Assembly: GCA_033807695.1 (NCBI GenBank)
Contig: CM066307.1
Location: forward strand, 1,798,001-1,862,000
Source: Daedaleopsis sinensis
Lineage: Eukaryota; Basidiomycota; Agaricomycetes; Polyporales; Polyporaceae
Reading direction: 5' to 3'
Length of the DNA stretch: 64,000 bases
This document shows, piece by piece, positions 23,000 to 34,418 of this stretch. Positions within the stretch are counted from its first letter, which is position 1. The number at the start of each line of letters is the position of its first letter. The notes under the pieces are model-generated. The model was not told the DNA's origin and searched no databases. It saw only the letters and a list, made by a program, of their open reading frames with translations. A program made the translations under genes and the position numbers.

Positions 23000-24314
23000 G
23001 AGCCGTGAACAATGTGAGTACAAGCATTCCTTGACGTCCAACTACGCTGATGTTGTCTACAAGTCACTCGACTCGGTGTCGCAGGGCAGGGCCGGTACGC
23101 CGTTGTATATCGCGTTCGCCGGTGCTCCGGAGGGTCTGTCTTCGCAATGAAGGAGTACCTCCCGGTGGACGAGGATGGTCTGTCAATGCTTAACGAGTCC
23201 AACATGTATCGGAAGATCGGGTCAAAGATCGGGAAGCAGCTGAAGTGCAAGTAAGTACCAATCGACAGGGAAAAGTACTGAAAACGAACTCACAATGTCT
23301 ATCATTCATCAGGAACCCGATTGCTTCATTCCTGCACATTATCCAGGAAGAAAGGCATTCACCTCGTCCATATATTGTCTTCCCTTTACTCGGTCCGTCC
23401 CTAACGAACATATTAGCAACGCCTGGTGTCTGGCCGTTACCAAAAGAACAAACAACACATATGGTGACTCAGCTCGGCCACGCGGTGGAATGTAAGTGAC
23501 TGTGTTCTGATCGCGTGCTGTCGATTAAATGTCATGCAGTCCTTCATGAATTGGCGATAGTCCATACTGACCTGAAGCCCGACAACATCCTGCTACGTAG
23601 TGGAGAGACGTTCGAATGCAAGTCTCCGGGACGTGACCACGCAACCATGGTACGAGGATTCCCGGATTTCATGCTTTACGGTTCGTGCTCATTGCGGTAG
23701 CACAGCTAAAGAGTACGGTGATATACTTGATAGACTTCTCCGATGCGTTGGCAGGCAAGGAATGCGGATACGGGATGATCGGAACTTCAAGATACAGGGC
23801 TCCTGAAGTGACCATGGGTGAGATGATGATTCATCGGTATCATTACACCACAGCGACAATGCTTACCAGTACACAGGTCTCCGATGGACCTCTGCTGTTG
23901 ACTGGTTTGCCGTGGGTTGCGTGGTATCGGAGATTGTCATTGGCAGACCTCTCTTTCCTTTCACTACGAGACCGGAGAGACGTCTTGCTGCATTGCAGAA
24001 GGTGCTGGGACCTTTGCCGTGCAGCATGATAAAGAAGACCGGTCAGCGATTCAAGCCCTTTATCCACTACAACGGAGAACATTCGTATAGCGTCCGGTTT
24101 CCACGAACAACGGTGAGAGACGCAGTGGAGCACCGAGCAATTCAGGATCTTAAAGAACTTAGGGTGAGTGACGTTTGGACTATCCGCCCTCATAGCTTCA
24201 CATATGACCGTCATTGGACAGTCCGTAATCGACGACACCAACATCCGCATCTTATGTGAGAAATTGCTTACCATAGATCCAGAGCGCCGCGGTTTCTCTT
24301 TGTCAATGTTGTAG
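23000..24314 (+). CDS. LAMMER/CLK-like protein kinase with DFS in place of DFG
   Basis: Seven exons joined in frame: 23000-23015, 23085-23250, 23313-23491, 23540-23649, 23706-23817, 23877-24163 and 24222-24314. The product has a glycine-rich-loop equivalent (QGRYAVVYRV), the ATP-binding Lys (FAMKEY), the helix-C Glu (NESNMY), the catalytic loop HTDLKPDN with Thr as in SRPK/CLK kinases, the metal-binding Asp in LIDFSDA, YRAPEV, DWFAVGC and the CMGC-typical LGPLP. The DFG Gly is Ser, which is tolerated in some kinases. The C-lobe ends early, right after TIDPERRGFSLSML. Members of this group phosphorylate SR-type splicing factors. Upstream frames at 22640-22872, ending in a good donor, may be additional 5' exons. 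The gene is convergent with the next one, with a 12-bp overlap. Confidence 0.8.
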
Positions 24315-24814
24315 AGCACTGTAATGCATGCTTCCGCTCCATGAATGACTGAACGTAGCGAACGTGATAACTGCACCGTCCCCGTCGTCGCACGCGCTGA
24401 CACGTCGAGCAAGCAAGTCTCCGGCGGTCAGTGGTTGTAATGTCGAAGTCGAAGTGGACACAGCTTTGAGGAGGTGATGTTTGTGCCTCCTGTTTTCGTT
24501 GTTTTTCATCGTGGCCGCTCTGCAACATAGCACGTGGGCAACACTCACCGGAAAGTAGATGCACAGATAGTACTTAGTTCGGGACGGAAGTCTGAAGGAT
24601 ACGGATAATCCTGGCAGTCGGCGTACGTTGCAGAGATAAAGGCGTTTATTCGGAGGTCGGCTCCGATCTTGTGAAGCTGAGCGTCTCCGTTCGGGAGCGT
24701 TGACGTCATAGAATCCGCACACGTGTACTTCCCGTAAGGAGCGCTGGGCCATGCTTGAAGTCTATACATGACCACTGATTCGACTTCTTCCAAGATATCG
24801 CGTAGGGTGTACAA
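24303..24814 (-). CDS. Hypothetical two-exon gene
   Basis: An upstream exon reads LRDILEEVESVVMYRLQAWP and ends at a good donor (CCGGTGAGTG near 24555). After an intron of about 60 nt the frame continues RRHKHHLLKAVS to a stop at 24303. The true start lies upstream of 24814 and is not identified. No domain is recognised. The composition and clean splice support a real protein-coding gene. It runs tail to tail with the kinase gene. Confidence 0.4.
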
Positions 24815-25581
24815 TCACTGCGCTGAAAACACGACTCTCTCAGTACGTGAACGACATAACCTGCAGTGAAAACCTATGCATGGTTATGTACCTGTACCAT
24901 GCTCCGCATTCGCACAGGCACAGTTTCCAAAGAACCAAGAAGCGCTTCGTGAACATGGTACTGCAAGACTGTCGACGTGTAAGAGACGTTGGAAGGTAGG
25001 GGAGGATACCACTACTGTTGCGAAAAGGTTAGCCGGGTATGTCTCAATATCTAAACGAGCATTGTGATTGTCTTCTGATGTACAAATAGATGAATAACTT
25101 CCAGTTTCTACACGAATGGCAAGCTCGAAATTCTGTCTCCTGTACTCTTCGACACCTCATGACGACTGCAGCTCACAATTACCTGTCATCCTCGGCAACT
25201 GCGTCATCCACTCTGTCAGTCGTGGTTCTACTTCCTCTTGTGTCGGTCTCCCTACGAGCGAACGCAACTCTCAACACCTCTGACAGCTCCTCCTGTATCT
25301 CTGCAGAGAAGAAGGCCCAAATCCTACGACGTTCTCCATCGCCTGCCGGGAGTCCCGTCTGTCTCTGAACCGTTACAGAAGGTACTGTTCTGCCGCCTCG
25401 CTCGGACAGCTCGATGATGATCTCAAACACCATCTAGATCGAACGTCAGTACGAGATGTGTTCACGTTGTTGCACCCACTCACCGGAGTTCCCCTGTCGA
25501 CGATCACCAAAAAATGATGCAATGTACCGATATGGATATTAGACGGAGATGGGGATATTGCTTGCTCAGGCAACCCGTCGA
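24815..25581. other. No firm gene; weak frames on both strands
   Basis: A plus frame at 25090-25368 and a minus frame at 25179-25433 overlap. The minus one has a more protein-like composition (Glu/Arg-rich helix). Neither has supporting motifs. Confidence 0.3.
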
Positions 25582-25815
25582 CATTGTCATGTGAACGCTG
25601 AGCACGTTCCTCGCTTGTTGGAAAGACATGACTATTCAGCTATGAGCCATCACGAATAGCACTGCGTTCACGACAAAGGACGAACCTCGGACCGACACCA
25701 TTGTCATGTGAACGCCGAGCACATTCCTCGCTTGTTGGGAAGACATGACTATTCAGCTATGAGCCATCATGAATAGCACTGCGTTCACGACAAAGGACGA
25801 ACCTCGAACCGACGC
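25582..25815 (+). repeat. Recent tandem duplication, two copies of 117 bp
   Basis: CATTGTCATGTGAACGC begins copies at 25582 and 25699. Over the 117 bp I count about five differences, so this is young compared with the other tandem repeats of the window. Confidence 0.9.
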
Positions 25816-26435
25816 CATTGGGGCGAGAAGACATATCGTATGACTACACCGGCGACTAACAGAGGAGGACGACGGGTTCTTACATGCGGCCAGAACCGGT
25901 TTATGTACTTCCCGGCCACGATGTTTCTGGGTAAGTCGGAGCAACTAGATTACTTGGATGTCCATGACCAATCGACAACAGGGAATGTCTGCCGACCTTG
26001 TCGGCACCTGTCACGATACTGCGCTGTGCACGTTGCTCAAACAGGTCCATCCAGATTGTCGAGTCAGACAATCAACTACGCACTCACTGCGGCCGCAGTA
26101 GAGTGAGACGACCGGCGAACACTCTCGTTGCCCGGCCGCGGAAATCGGAGTGTTGTGCTGGACAACCACGGCGTCAAGGTTTCCGAGCGAATCGGATGAC
26201 ATGTAAGTCACTAGTTACAAAGTGCGTCAGAGGGGGAACGGGCTTCCGATTTCAGGTTGACACCTTCTGGCATCGTATTCATAGCATTGAGGGGGTGTGA
26301 GGGGACGTAGCTCCAGCAACACTGCGATCACACGGCTCAACTACAACACCGGCACACTACGTGAATATTCCTACAATGGGCAGCACACCGACTCCGCTGA
26401 ACACCGTGAAAATCCTGCATCACCACCCAACAGGT
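25816..26435. other. Region downstream of R2; possible Cys-rich exons
   Basis: Plus-strand frames at 25840-26106 and 25998-26300 contain several Cys pairs (for example RCARC) and a plausible intron near 25931-25980. I cannot connect them into a gene. On the minus strand this is the 3' flank of R2. Confidence 0.3.
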
Positions 26436-27630
26436 TCAGACACTGCCATCTGTCGGCCGAGAACAGTCAGTATGTTTGACTATAGCTCCCACGTAGTCGC
26501 TGACATGTCGTTCAAAGAAGTTGGCCTTCGAATCAATAGAGTACTGTTCCATGAAAGGGAACTGCACGTTTATTCAGTGAAGACCTGTTTGATGAATTAA
26601 ACGGTGCGTACCGGATTTTCCTTCCCGAATACGACGGGAAAACCAAGACGGGCAAGCAGGAAGTCTCCGACGTATTCAACATAATCGTGCATCAGCGCGG
26701 CGTTCATACCGACGAGAGGCTCGGGAAGAGCAGCTGGAAAGTCATCAGTTTCAGTAACATCCGCTCCCGGCATCGGCACGTACAATGAAAGAAAATCTTC
26801 TCAAGCCTAACCGCTTCTTTCATCATGTCGCTGACCACTTCTTGTTCCACAGGAGAGTCCAGGTGGTGGTACAGCAGACAAGCAAAGTCGGTGTGCTGCC
26901 CCTCATCCCGGGAGATCAGCTCGTTCGCAAAAGTCAGACCCGGCATCAGGTTCCGACTACGGAGCCAGAACATCGCGGCGAACGACGAGGAGAAGAAGAC
27001 GCCCTCGACAATCGCGAACGCGACCACGCGCTGAGCCAAAGGTACGTCGGTGGCAGCAGTCCACTGAAGGCACCAGTCTGCTTTCGCCTTGACAGCAGGC
27101 ATGCTTTCAACCGCATCGAATAACAGCGCTTGTGTTGCGCCGTCTTCAATGAGTTCCTGAATGAACTTGCTGTACACCTCGGCATGCACATTCTCCCTGT
27201 GAACCAGTAAGTCGTGACAAACACCGCAGCCTGAGTCGATATTGACTCACATCATAATTTGAAAGCCGTAGAAACAGTTCACCTCCGGTATGGGCAACTC
27301 TTGCATGAACCGCAGCGCCAAGTTTTCCGCTACGATGCCGTCTGACGCAGCGAAAAAAGCCAGAATCACGGAGAGAAACTCGCGTTCCTGTGGAAGCAAC
27401 GAGCGACGCCAGTGCTCGGTATCTTGTTCGAGAAGTATCTCATCCGCAGTCCAGAACGAGGACTGTGAAGTCTTGTACGCATTCCAGAGCTAATAAACTC
27501 ATCAGAGCAGAACCATCAAACCCACTGTTTCAACACTTACTGCTGGGTACTGAATGGGGAACAGCACGTATCGGCCTCTGTTGCCCTGTGCGATATTGGC
27601 CAAGGGTAGGTTTTCGCTGGGACTAAACAT
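26436..27630 (-). CDS. RNR2: Ribonucleoside-diphosphate reductase small subunit (R2), spliced
   Basis: R2 holds the diiron-tyrosyl radical cofactor that starts catalysis in R1. The rebuilt product is about 300 aa from five exons. MFSPSENLPLANIAQG opens at 27630, then YVLFPIQYPA joins LWNAYKTSQSSFW. Further splices rejoin IMMENVHAEVY and FFHSALPEPLVGMN. A last intron (GTACGCACC to CGTGCAG, about 26560-26613) adds FPFMEQYSIDSKANFFERHV. The expected metal ligands are present: Asp in EQDTEHW, Glu and His in ENVH, Glu in VEGVFFS, and Glu and His in RDEGQH. The radical Tyr follows in HAEVY. After VSDYVGA the frame ends IVKHTDCSRPTDGSV. The aromatic/acidic C-terminal peptide that normally docks R2 to R1 is not visible, unless another intron is hidden there. 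It is on the same strand as R1. Confidence 0.9.
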
Positions 27631-27997
27631 GATGGACTGAGCTGAAGGGAACGACACGAGGGACGAGTGCAACCGTAAGCTCTGTCCTTTATAAAACGAT
27701 ATATTCCGATCTGAAATGAATGCTGCGTAACTCAGGGTTGTCATCGTCGATTAGCACGATCGAACTCCGTATCTCCCGGAACACTGCATAATCACCGTGC
27801 GTCGCAAATAGACCGGTGGCTTACGAAGTCAGTGTAATCGAGCAATGCCTTATCCACAAATCCGAGTCTGCTTACCGATCGACCCTGACTATTGTCACAA
27901 TACAGCGGTAATGGTGATGAACCCACACGGTATTTAGTATAAGTTCTGTGTAGAGCTGTACAGGGAGTTCCAGGTTCATGTACCTGAACGAAGCACC
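27631..27997. promoter_or_regulatory. Divergent intergenic region between R2 and the Helitron gene
   Basis: The predicted starts of R2 (27630, minus) and of the Rep/helicase (27998, plus) leave 367 bp that must hold both promoters, or the Helitron 5' end. A minus-strand frame continues open to an ATG at 27744, so the R2 start could lie further upstream. Confidence 0.4.
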
Positions 27998-30900
27998 ATG
28001 CAAGTATCACAACGCGACACGATACTTGAATTTGCGACAGACGTGTCGTTGCTCAGACAGCGTTACAGCGGAGAAGGTGGCCACTCAGGTTAGTAGTTCT
28101 TGAAAGTTGTCCTTCAAGTCCTGACGAGCTTCTCAGACCATGTGTCGACTGTACACGCCGCTTTCTCCGAGTGCATAGAATGCATAAGCGAAACCTCTGA
28201 AGGTATGTCTACTTATCGAGAACATTTTCAACGGGTGCACTGACGTTGGTCGTCGTAGATGTCTGGAAGACACTTACAGCGGTTCGCTACGAGACAGACC
28301 ATCCTGCATGTGGTACGTGTTGCTGTGCATTGATGGATGCCGATAGAGCCGGCTAACAGTGCACACATCAGGTCGTGTTGGTGTCCCCCGTGAAGGGTGC
28401 TTGACACTGGAACTGTGCGATGGGGATGAGCTCGAGCTCGACTTCACGCACCGGTTCGCCAACCCCATCATGCTATCCAATCCTGAACCGCTGTCTAGGA
28501 TGCGCCTAGATAGCGGGGACGTTCTTGTGAACTGTTCGCTGACACAAATATTTTGCTCTTACAGTATGTGGCACGCAGGGGATCTCCGGGAGATCGCGCA
28601 CGCCCACGAAATAGCGGTTGTTGCCCGTGACGGGTGGTCTACCCTGAGGGACAAGCTACGGGAGCACGTCTGCACGAGGAGTTGCCCTACAGTCGTTTTT
28701 CGATTCGCACCCATTCAGAAGGTTCGGTCGGCGCAAAAAGTGGAGAGAAAACGAGAAATTTGGACCAGTGGTCAGGACGGTCTCGATCGGACCTTCATGC
28801 AGGTAGCGGACGAGTCTCTCAGACGAGAGATAATAGAAGAATGGGAGTCGAGAATGAAGTCGTCGAATTTCCGCTCGAAGGTATGTGCAGCGTGTGCGCG
28901 TTGGTCCACTCAGGATATGTGTCGTGCCGTTCACCCATCTGAGTTTGACTTGGGTTTGTTGCAGAACAGGTCTCTACCGGACCACGTCATGCCGCAAACG
29001 TACGATGTGGAGCTCTACAACCTCGCCATACTGGATCCGATGGGGATGAGCAGTACGCAAAGTTTGGCATCGCTCACTTTGTGTCGGGTATGCGACCGCG
29101 AGCTTGTAGAGAAGTGCCGTATGCCCAAGCTCTGTCTTGCAAATTGGCTATACTACGGTCATGAACGTTTGCCGGATGATGTGAAGGCTGCTTTTCAGAA
29201 GAGTACTCAGTTTGAGAAACTACTGATTGCTCGCGCGAGGGCTAGCAGAATATCGTATCGTTTCAGCCAACTTCCTAAGCCTGCGGCGCAACCTAGCCAT
29301 TTCGAAGACCCGCAGACCGAGCAGCGGTTCCTGAAGGGAAATGTACTGATAATGCCTCAGGACTCCACGCATCTTAACACAGTTCTTCCTCCACCTCCTT
29401 CCGTGGTGCGTGACACAGCATGTGCGGTATTCGTCGGACGAACCCGTCCTACAAAAGAGACGATCCGCAAGTTGAGTCCCGTTCTGGTACGTCCATCAAT
29501 TGTCACCACACTCGTCCAGTTCTTGGTCAGTTCCAACGCGTTCTACATGGCAGATACCGAGTTTCATGGGTACAGCGCGAGGAATGCCGACGCCCTGTTA
29601 TCTGACGAGGACAAGGCACGTGGCGAGGGTGTCCCTTGTGCGATTGATATCGGTTTCATAGATGAGCGAGGTGCACCTGACGAGGCTGCTAACGATTACA
29701 CACCGAGGAACCAAGTGATCACGGAACCGGCGGCAGATTCAGACCTGCTGATGGAAAGCGTTGGCTATACATGCGGAGATGAGTCTCCCGTGTCATACCG
29801 TGACATGAAGATGAAGGCACTGTTCCACTGTCTACACGGAGGACGCTTTATCAGAACGCAAACAGGAGAACGTTTTATTCCTGATTTCGAGAACAACAGA
29901 TTGCTAACGTGGCTCTTTCCCCATCTGGATCCATGGGGTATAGGTGGGTTCCATCATCCTGATCGTCAAGTCACGGTGACTTTGGAGGAACAACTCCGAT
30001 ATTTGCTGGAGATTCACGACAGTCCATTCGAACAAGACGCCGACTTTGCGTTCGTCTACTACAATATCCTGCAGAAGAAGAAGATATGCGACTCCGTCAA
30101 GTTCAGGGTGAAGATCACGCAGCAACGAGAGATTGTCGAGCGTCTCATGGCAGTGGACAAACATGTCCTGGAACGACTGATTATCCGATTCACCGCAAAC
30201 CCCACCTACGAGGTGCAGAATCAGGACGAGAGGGATCTGCTGAACCTCGTGAACAGAGTGAGTACGGTTCTAAGACACTTGCCGGGAACAACTGGATATC
30301 GCCTCGGAATGCGCAACGAGATCCGGTCCCTAGTGCATTTCCACGGCACCCCGGCGTTCTTTGTTACACTGAATCCGTCAGACATCCACCACCCACTCGT
30401 GCGCTTGCTCGCTGGAGAAAACATCGACTTGCAGCACGTTGAGCTTGGGACTCGCCTGACCGAATGGCAGAGAAAGCTGCTGGTTGCACGGAACCCAGGT
30501 TCGTGCGCCCGATTCTTTCACATCATGATAACTTCCTTTATTGACATTATTCTTCGTCACGGCCGAGCCGAACCAGGTCTATTTGGGTACAGTCTCGCGT
30601 ATTATGGTACAGTTGAATGTCAAGTACGTGGAACGCTACACTGTCATATGCTGATATGGATCAAAGGCCACCCGTCTCCGCAAGAAATGCGTGATATGAT
30701 GATTGATTCTGAACAGTACCGTGAGGATATGTGTCGCTGGTTAGAAGATGTCATCAAATGTGAGTTCCTAGGAACAACGGATGTCTACGTACCCGGGGAT
30801 GAACACTCATTGCGCCGGCCACAGTATCGAGAGGATGACAACAATTGGCATCCTGGCACCACCACAGGACCACTTATAAACGCATACCCTGCATCCGTAT

Positions 30901-33900
30901 TCCAGGTTCGGTATCAGCAACACGTCAACGAGCTCGTCGAGCGATTCAATTGGCATGAACATACGGAAACATGTTGGAAATACCTCCGGCAGTCCGATCC
31001 CCGCACGGACTCAAATTGTCGCATGCGTATGGATGGAAGAACTCGTCCCGTTACAATGATTGATGACGAGACCGGTTCTATACTGCTTCGCAGACTACAC
31101 GGTATGATCGCAAATTACAACGACCTTGTTGTATTTCTGATGAAGTGTAATATGGACATCAAGCATATTGGCTCAGGTGAAGGTGCCAAAGCTCTGATCT
31201 ACTACGTCACTGACTACATCACCAAGTCAGCAATACCTGCTCATCTAGGTCTAGCTGCTTTACTGTACGCGATCAAAAGAGCCAGTACCAAGTATGAGCA
31301 CGTGGAACAGTGGACACAAAAGCACGACACTGGAGCACTGACAATCGCTGTCAACAGTATGTTATGTCGGGTGGAACTGTCACACCAACAGGTAATGAGT
31401 TACCTGATCGGCGGCGGTGATCATTATACCAGTCACCGGTACCGTATCCTCCATTTTGCCTCCTTCGAACGAACGGTGGTGCGACATTTCACTGACTCCA
31501 GTATTCAGCAGGTGGCATCTAACCATGCTCATTTACCAGACAGCAGCACTGCACATAATCAAAACGCCAGTTCTGATGTGGATAATTTATCTTCCACCCA
31601 GACTATGTACACCGAGAACTCGCAAATGCACGAAGTCGACATAGACGCCGAACTATCCACACCAGGCAACGCCACCCACGCGGCCGACTCCGTTCATGGT
31701 CTCCCCGGTGATCCGACTTCATTCGATACACCTTTGGTCGCGGAAAATACACAGGATGGGAACGACTCCGCAGAAGAGTCGGTCACTCTCACGCTCGGGA
31801 ATGGGTCCATCTCCGCAATCAATCAGCACCAGGACTACGTCCACCGGCCACAGAACGAGCCATTCGACTCCATGGGTTTGTATCAGTACACGGGGCTAAC
31901 CGAGAAGATTTCGCACAGTAGTGAGACTCTCCGGATCCAGCGACGCCAGGAAGCCCAGCAACGGGGAACATCCACTCGTCGTCATGGTGGTCGTCCAGAA
32001 CAGGCGCGCGGTTTCTTTACCGATGACCATCCTCAGCACGAAACTCACCTGATCCGAACTAGGGTGATTTGGATGATCCCTGTCCTACTCGGAGACAGAA
32101 TACCACGCGGTGACAGAGGAGACAGTGAGCGAGATGACTGGGCAAGAACGATGCTCATTCTTTTCCGGCCATGGCGTAGCCCATCAGATTTGAAGCTAGA
32201 AGGAGAGTCATGGTATGAATCTTACACACGTCAGCGGCATCTGATACCTACTGAACACCACAGCATAATCCGCAATATGAATGTCCTAAGCGAATGCAAA
32301 GACGCCCGAGACAAGGATTCAGCAGCGCGAAGGTCTAGACAATGTATTCCCAACGACACCGCGGCTCACGACTTACCGGCCATAGATCTAGCAGCTCAAG
32401 GCCTCATAGACGATCCTGACGACCCGGACGTTGTCCACTTTGATCAACAGATTGAAGGCGACGACTGCGAAAGTGACCAGGATGAGACAGATGAGCAGAT
32501 GTTGCTTCGCATAGATAGATCACTAACAATTCCCGTCAGAGTCGCTCTGGAGAAGGCGTTCAGCCCGCCACAAGCAAGCTCACTTCCCGATACCACGTCG
32601 CACGGTACAGCTGCAATGATTGTGGACGGCGATCGACAAATGGTCGACAAAGAGCAAACTATCATGAATCAGCTGAAGAAGAAACGTCGCCCACCTGTGC
32701 AGTCTGAAGTTATCTCGCCTCCACCGAAACGCAGGCGAGTAAACGATCAGCAGTGGCCCGTTACGGACATCACTCGTTTGGACACTGGGACACACGGGAC
32801 CTCATCGACGAGCGGTCTCAACGACGACACAACGGACGTGGAAATCATACGGGGGGTGGCCACTCAGTTCGGCCTATATGGCAACGAGGAGCAAAAAAGG
32901 GCGTTTGAAACCATTGCGAGACACATCTGTTTCGGCGGCGAGCAGCTTCTTATGTACGTGGGAGGAGTAGGCGGTACCGGTAAGTCTCATGTCGTCAACG
33001 CTGTGTTGCGCTTGTTCGACTTACTAGGACGTCGAAGGGAGATTCTTGTGTCGGCACCGACTGGAGCTGCGGCACTGCTGATAGGTGGATACACAATCCA
33101 TTCACTCGTCTTACTTCCTGGAGCTCTTCCCAAAGACATCCAGCAATTGACGGAGCTATGGGAACATGTGGAATACCTTGTTATAGACGAAGCCTCCATG
33201 TTGGGAACATCCACTTTATGTGAGGTGTGTACCAGGGTCCAACGAGCCAAGGGGCTAACTGGTACAGCTGCTGACAAACCTTTTGGTGGAGTGAATGTGA
33301 TATTCATGGGCGATTTCGGCCAACTACGTCCTGTAAAGGCGAGATCACTGTTCGATCACAACCTAGTATCCAACCCTAGCTTACAATCAGCATTCCATCA
33401 GAGTGGACCCGGCGTAAAGAACCTGAAAGGTGCATACCTGTGGCGTCTCGTGAAGACAGTCGTTCTTCTTCAAAAAAACCAGCGACAGCATGGGGACCCC
33501 AAGTATGCAGAGCTGTTGGCACGCATCCGTGTTGGCGCGAGCAAGACTGCGTACGCTACTCATAAAGCAGATGATCATGCTGCCTTGCACGAACGTGTTC
33601 TTACGCGCACCATGCTTTCAGATTCTCATATTCGCGCGACGTTCGAGGACTCTCCAGTGATCGTAGGCGTTAAGACCATAAGGGACGCTATCAACGACCT
33701 ACTTCTCACCAGGCACGCGGCACACATAGGTGCAGAAATTGCGGATTACTACTCCATTGACTACATCAAAGGGAAGAAGGTCGAAGGGTCTCTTGGGAAG
33801 GCGCTGAGACGACTGAAGAGTAGCCGCACGGAAGATACCCCCGCAAGACTACGACTATTCCCAGGTATGAAAGTGATGGTTCAGGAGAACTTAGCGTTCT

Positions 33901-34418
33901 CTAACCAGGTAGTAAATGGCGCTATAGGTGTAGTCAGGGACATCAAATATGAACTGGACGACGAGGAACGGATACCGCAAGTCGTATATGTCCATATTCC
34001 GGGGTCCGGTAAGATTTCTGACACTGCACAACAGGATGTCATACCTATATTCCCCGTCACTACGAACATCGAGTGGACAGTGAAGAGAGCAACCGTCGAC
34101 ACCGCTGCACAGGTAGTCAAGTTCTCCCGCGTTCAACTTCCCATCATAGCAGCGTATAGCTTCACAGACTATAAGTCTCAAGGTCGTTCACTGAGCACTG
34201 CCATAGTGGACATAGCAAGTGCGAAGTCGTTGCAAGGGGTCTATGTGATGCTGTCCCGTGTGCGGAGCTTCGCCGGTTTAGCGATACTGCGACCGTTCAA
34301 CCGCGCGAAGATATTCGCCGAACTTCAAGGTGAGATTCGCGTCGAGCTGAACCGCCTGAACGAGTTAGACAAGATTCACAGAGACCAGTATGACACCGAT
34401 CAGCACCGCATCCTCTAA
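27998..34418 (+). mobile_element. Helitron, autonomous type; termini not located
   Basis: The coding core of a rolling-circle transposon. I could not fix the 5' TC end or a 3' hairpin followed by CTRR, so the listed limits are those of the gene. Confidence 0.8.
27998..34418 (+). CDS. Helitron Rep/helicase (RepHel), four exons, about 2085 aa
   Basis: The transposase of a Helitron: a HUH-type Rep nuclease that nicks and joins DNA, fused to a PIF1-like helicase. Three small 5' exons (27998-28088, 28137-28202, 28259-28312) join in frame to the long exon 28372-34418. The first begins MQVSQRDTILEF. Near residue 830 is the HUH motif in RGTLHCHMLIW. Near 1014 is the two-tyrosine segment YYVTDYITK. 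A long acidic linker includes a nuclear-signal-like PPPKRRRV near 1520. The helicase follows with Walker A (GGVGGTGKS, about 1604), Walker B (VIDEAS, about 1675), MGDFGQLRPV, and the C-terminal DYKSQGRS and LSRVRS motifs. There is no internal stop or frameshift in 6.3 kb, so the element may still be active. It is divergent from R2. Confidence 0.93.

Noticed and set aside
26785..27123. Plus-strand frame of 112 codons
   Set aside because: Antisense shadow of the R2 gene, whose metal ligands are read on the minus strand.
8121..34418. An integrated giant-virus segment (RNR pair, kinase, helicase)
   Set aside because: The helicase is a Helitron RepHel, the kinase is of CMGC type, all genes carry spliceosomal introns, and I see no capsid, viral polymerase or packaging gene. 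A tree of the RNR genes could reopen this.
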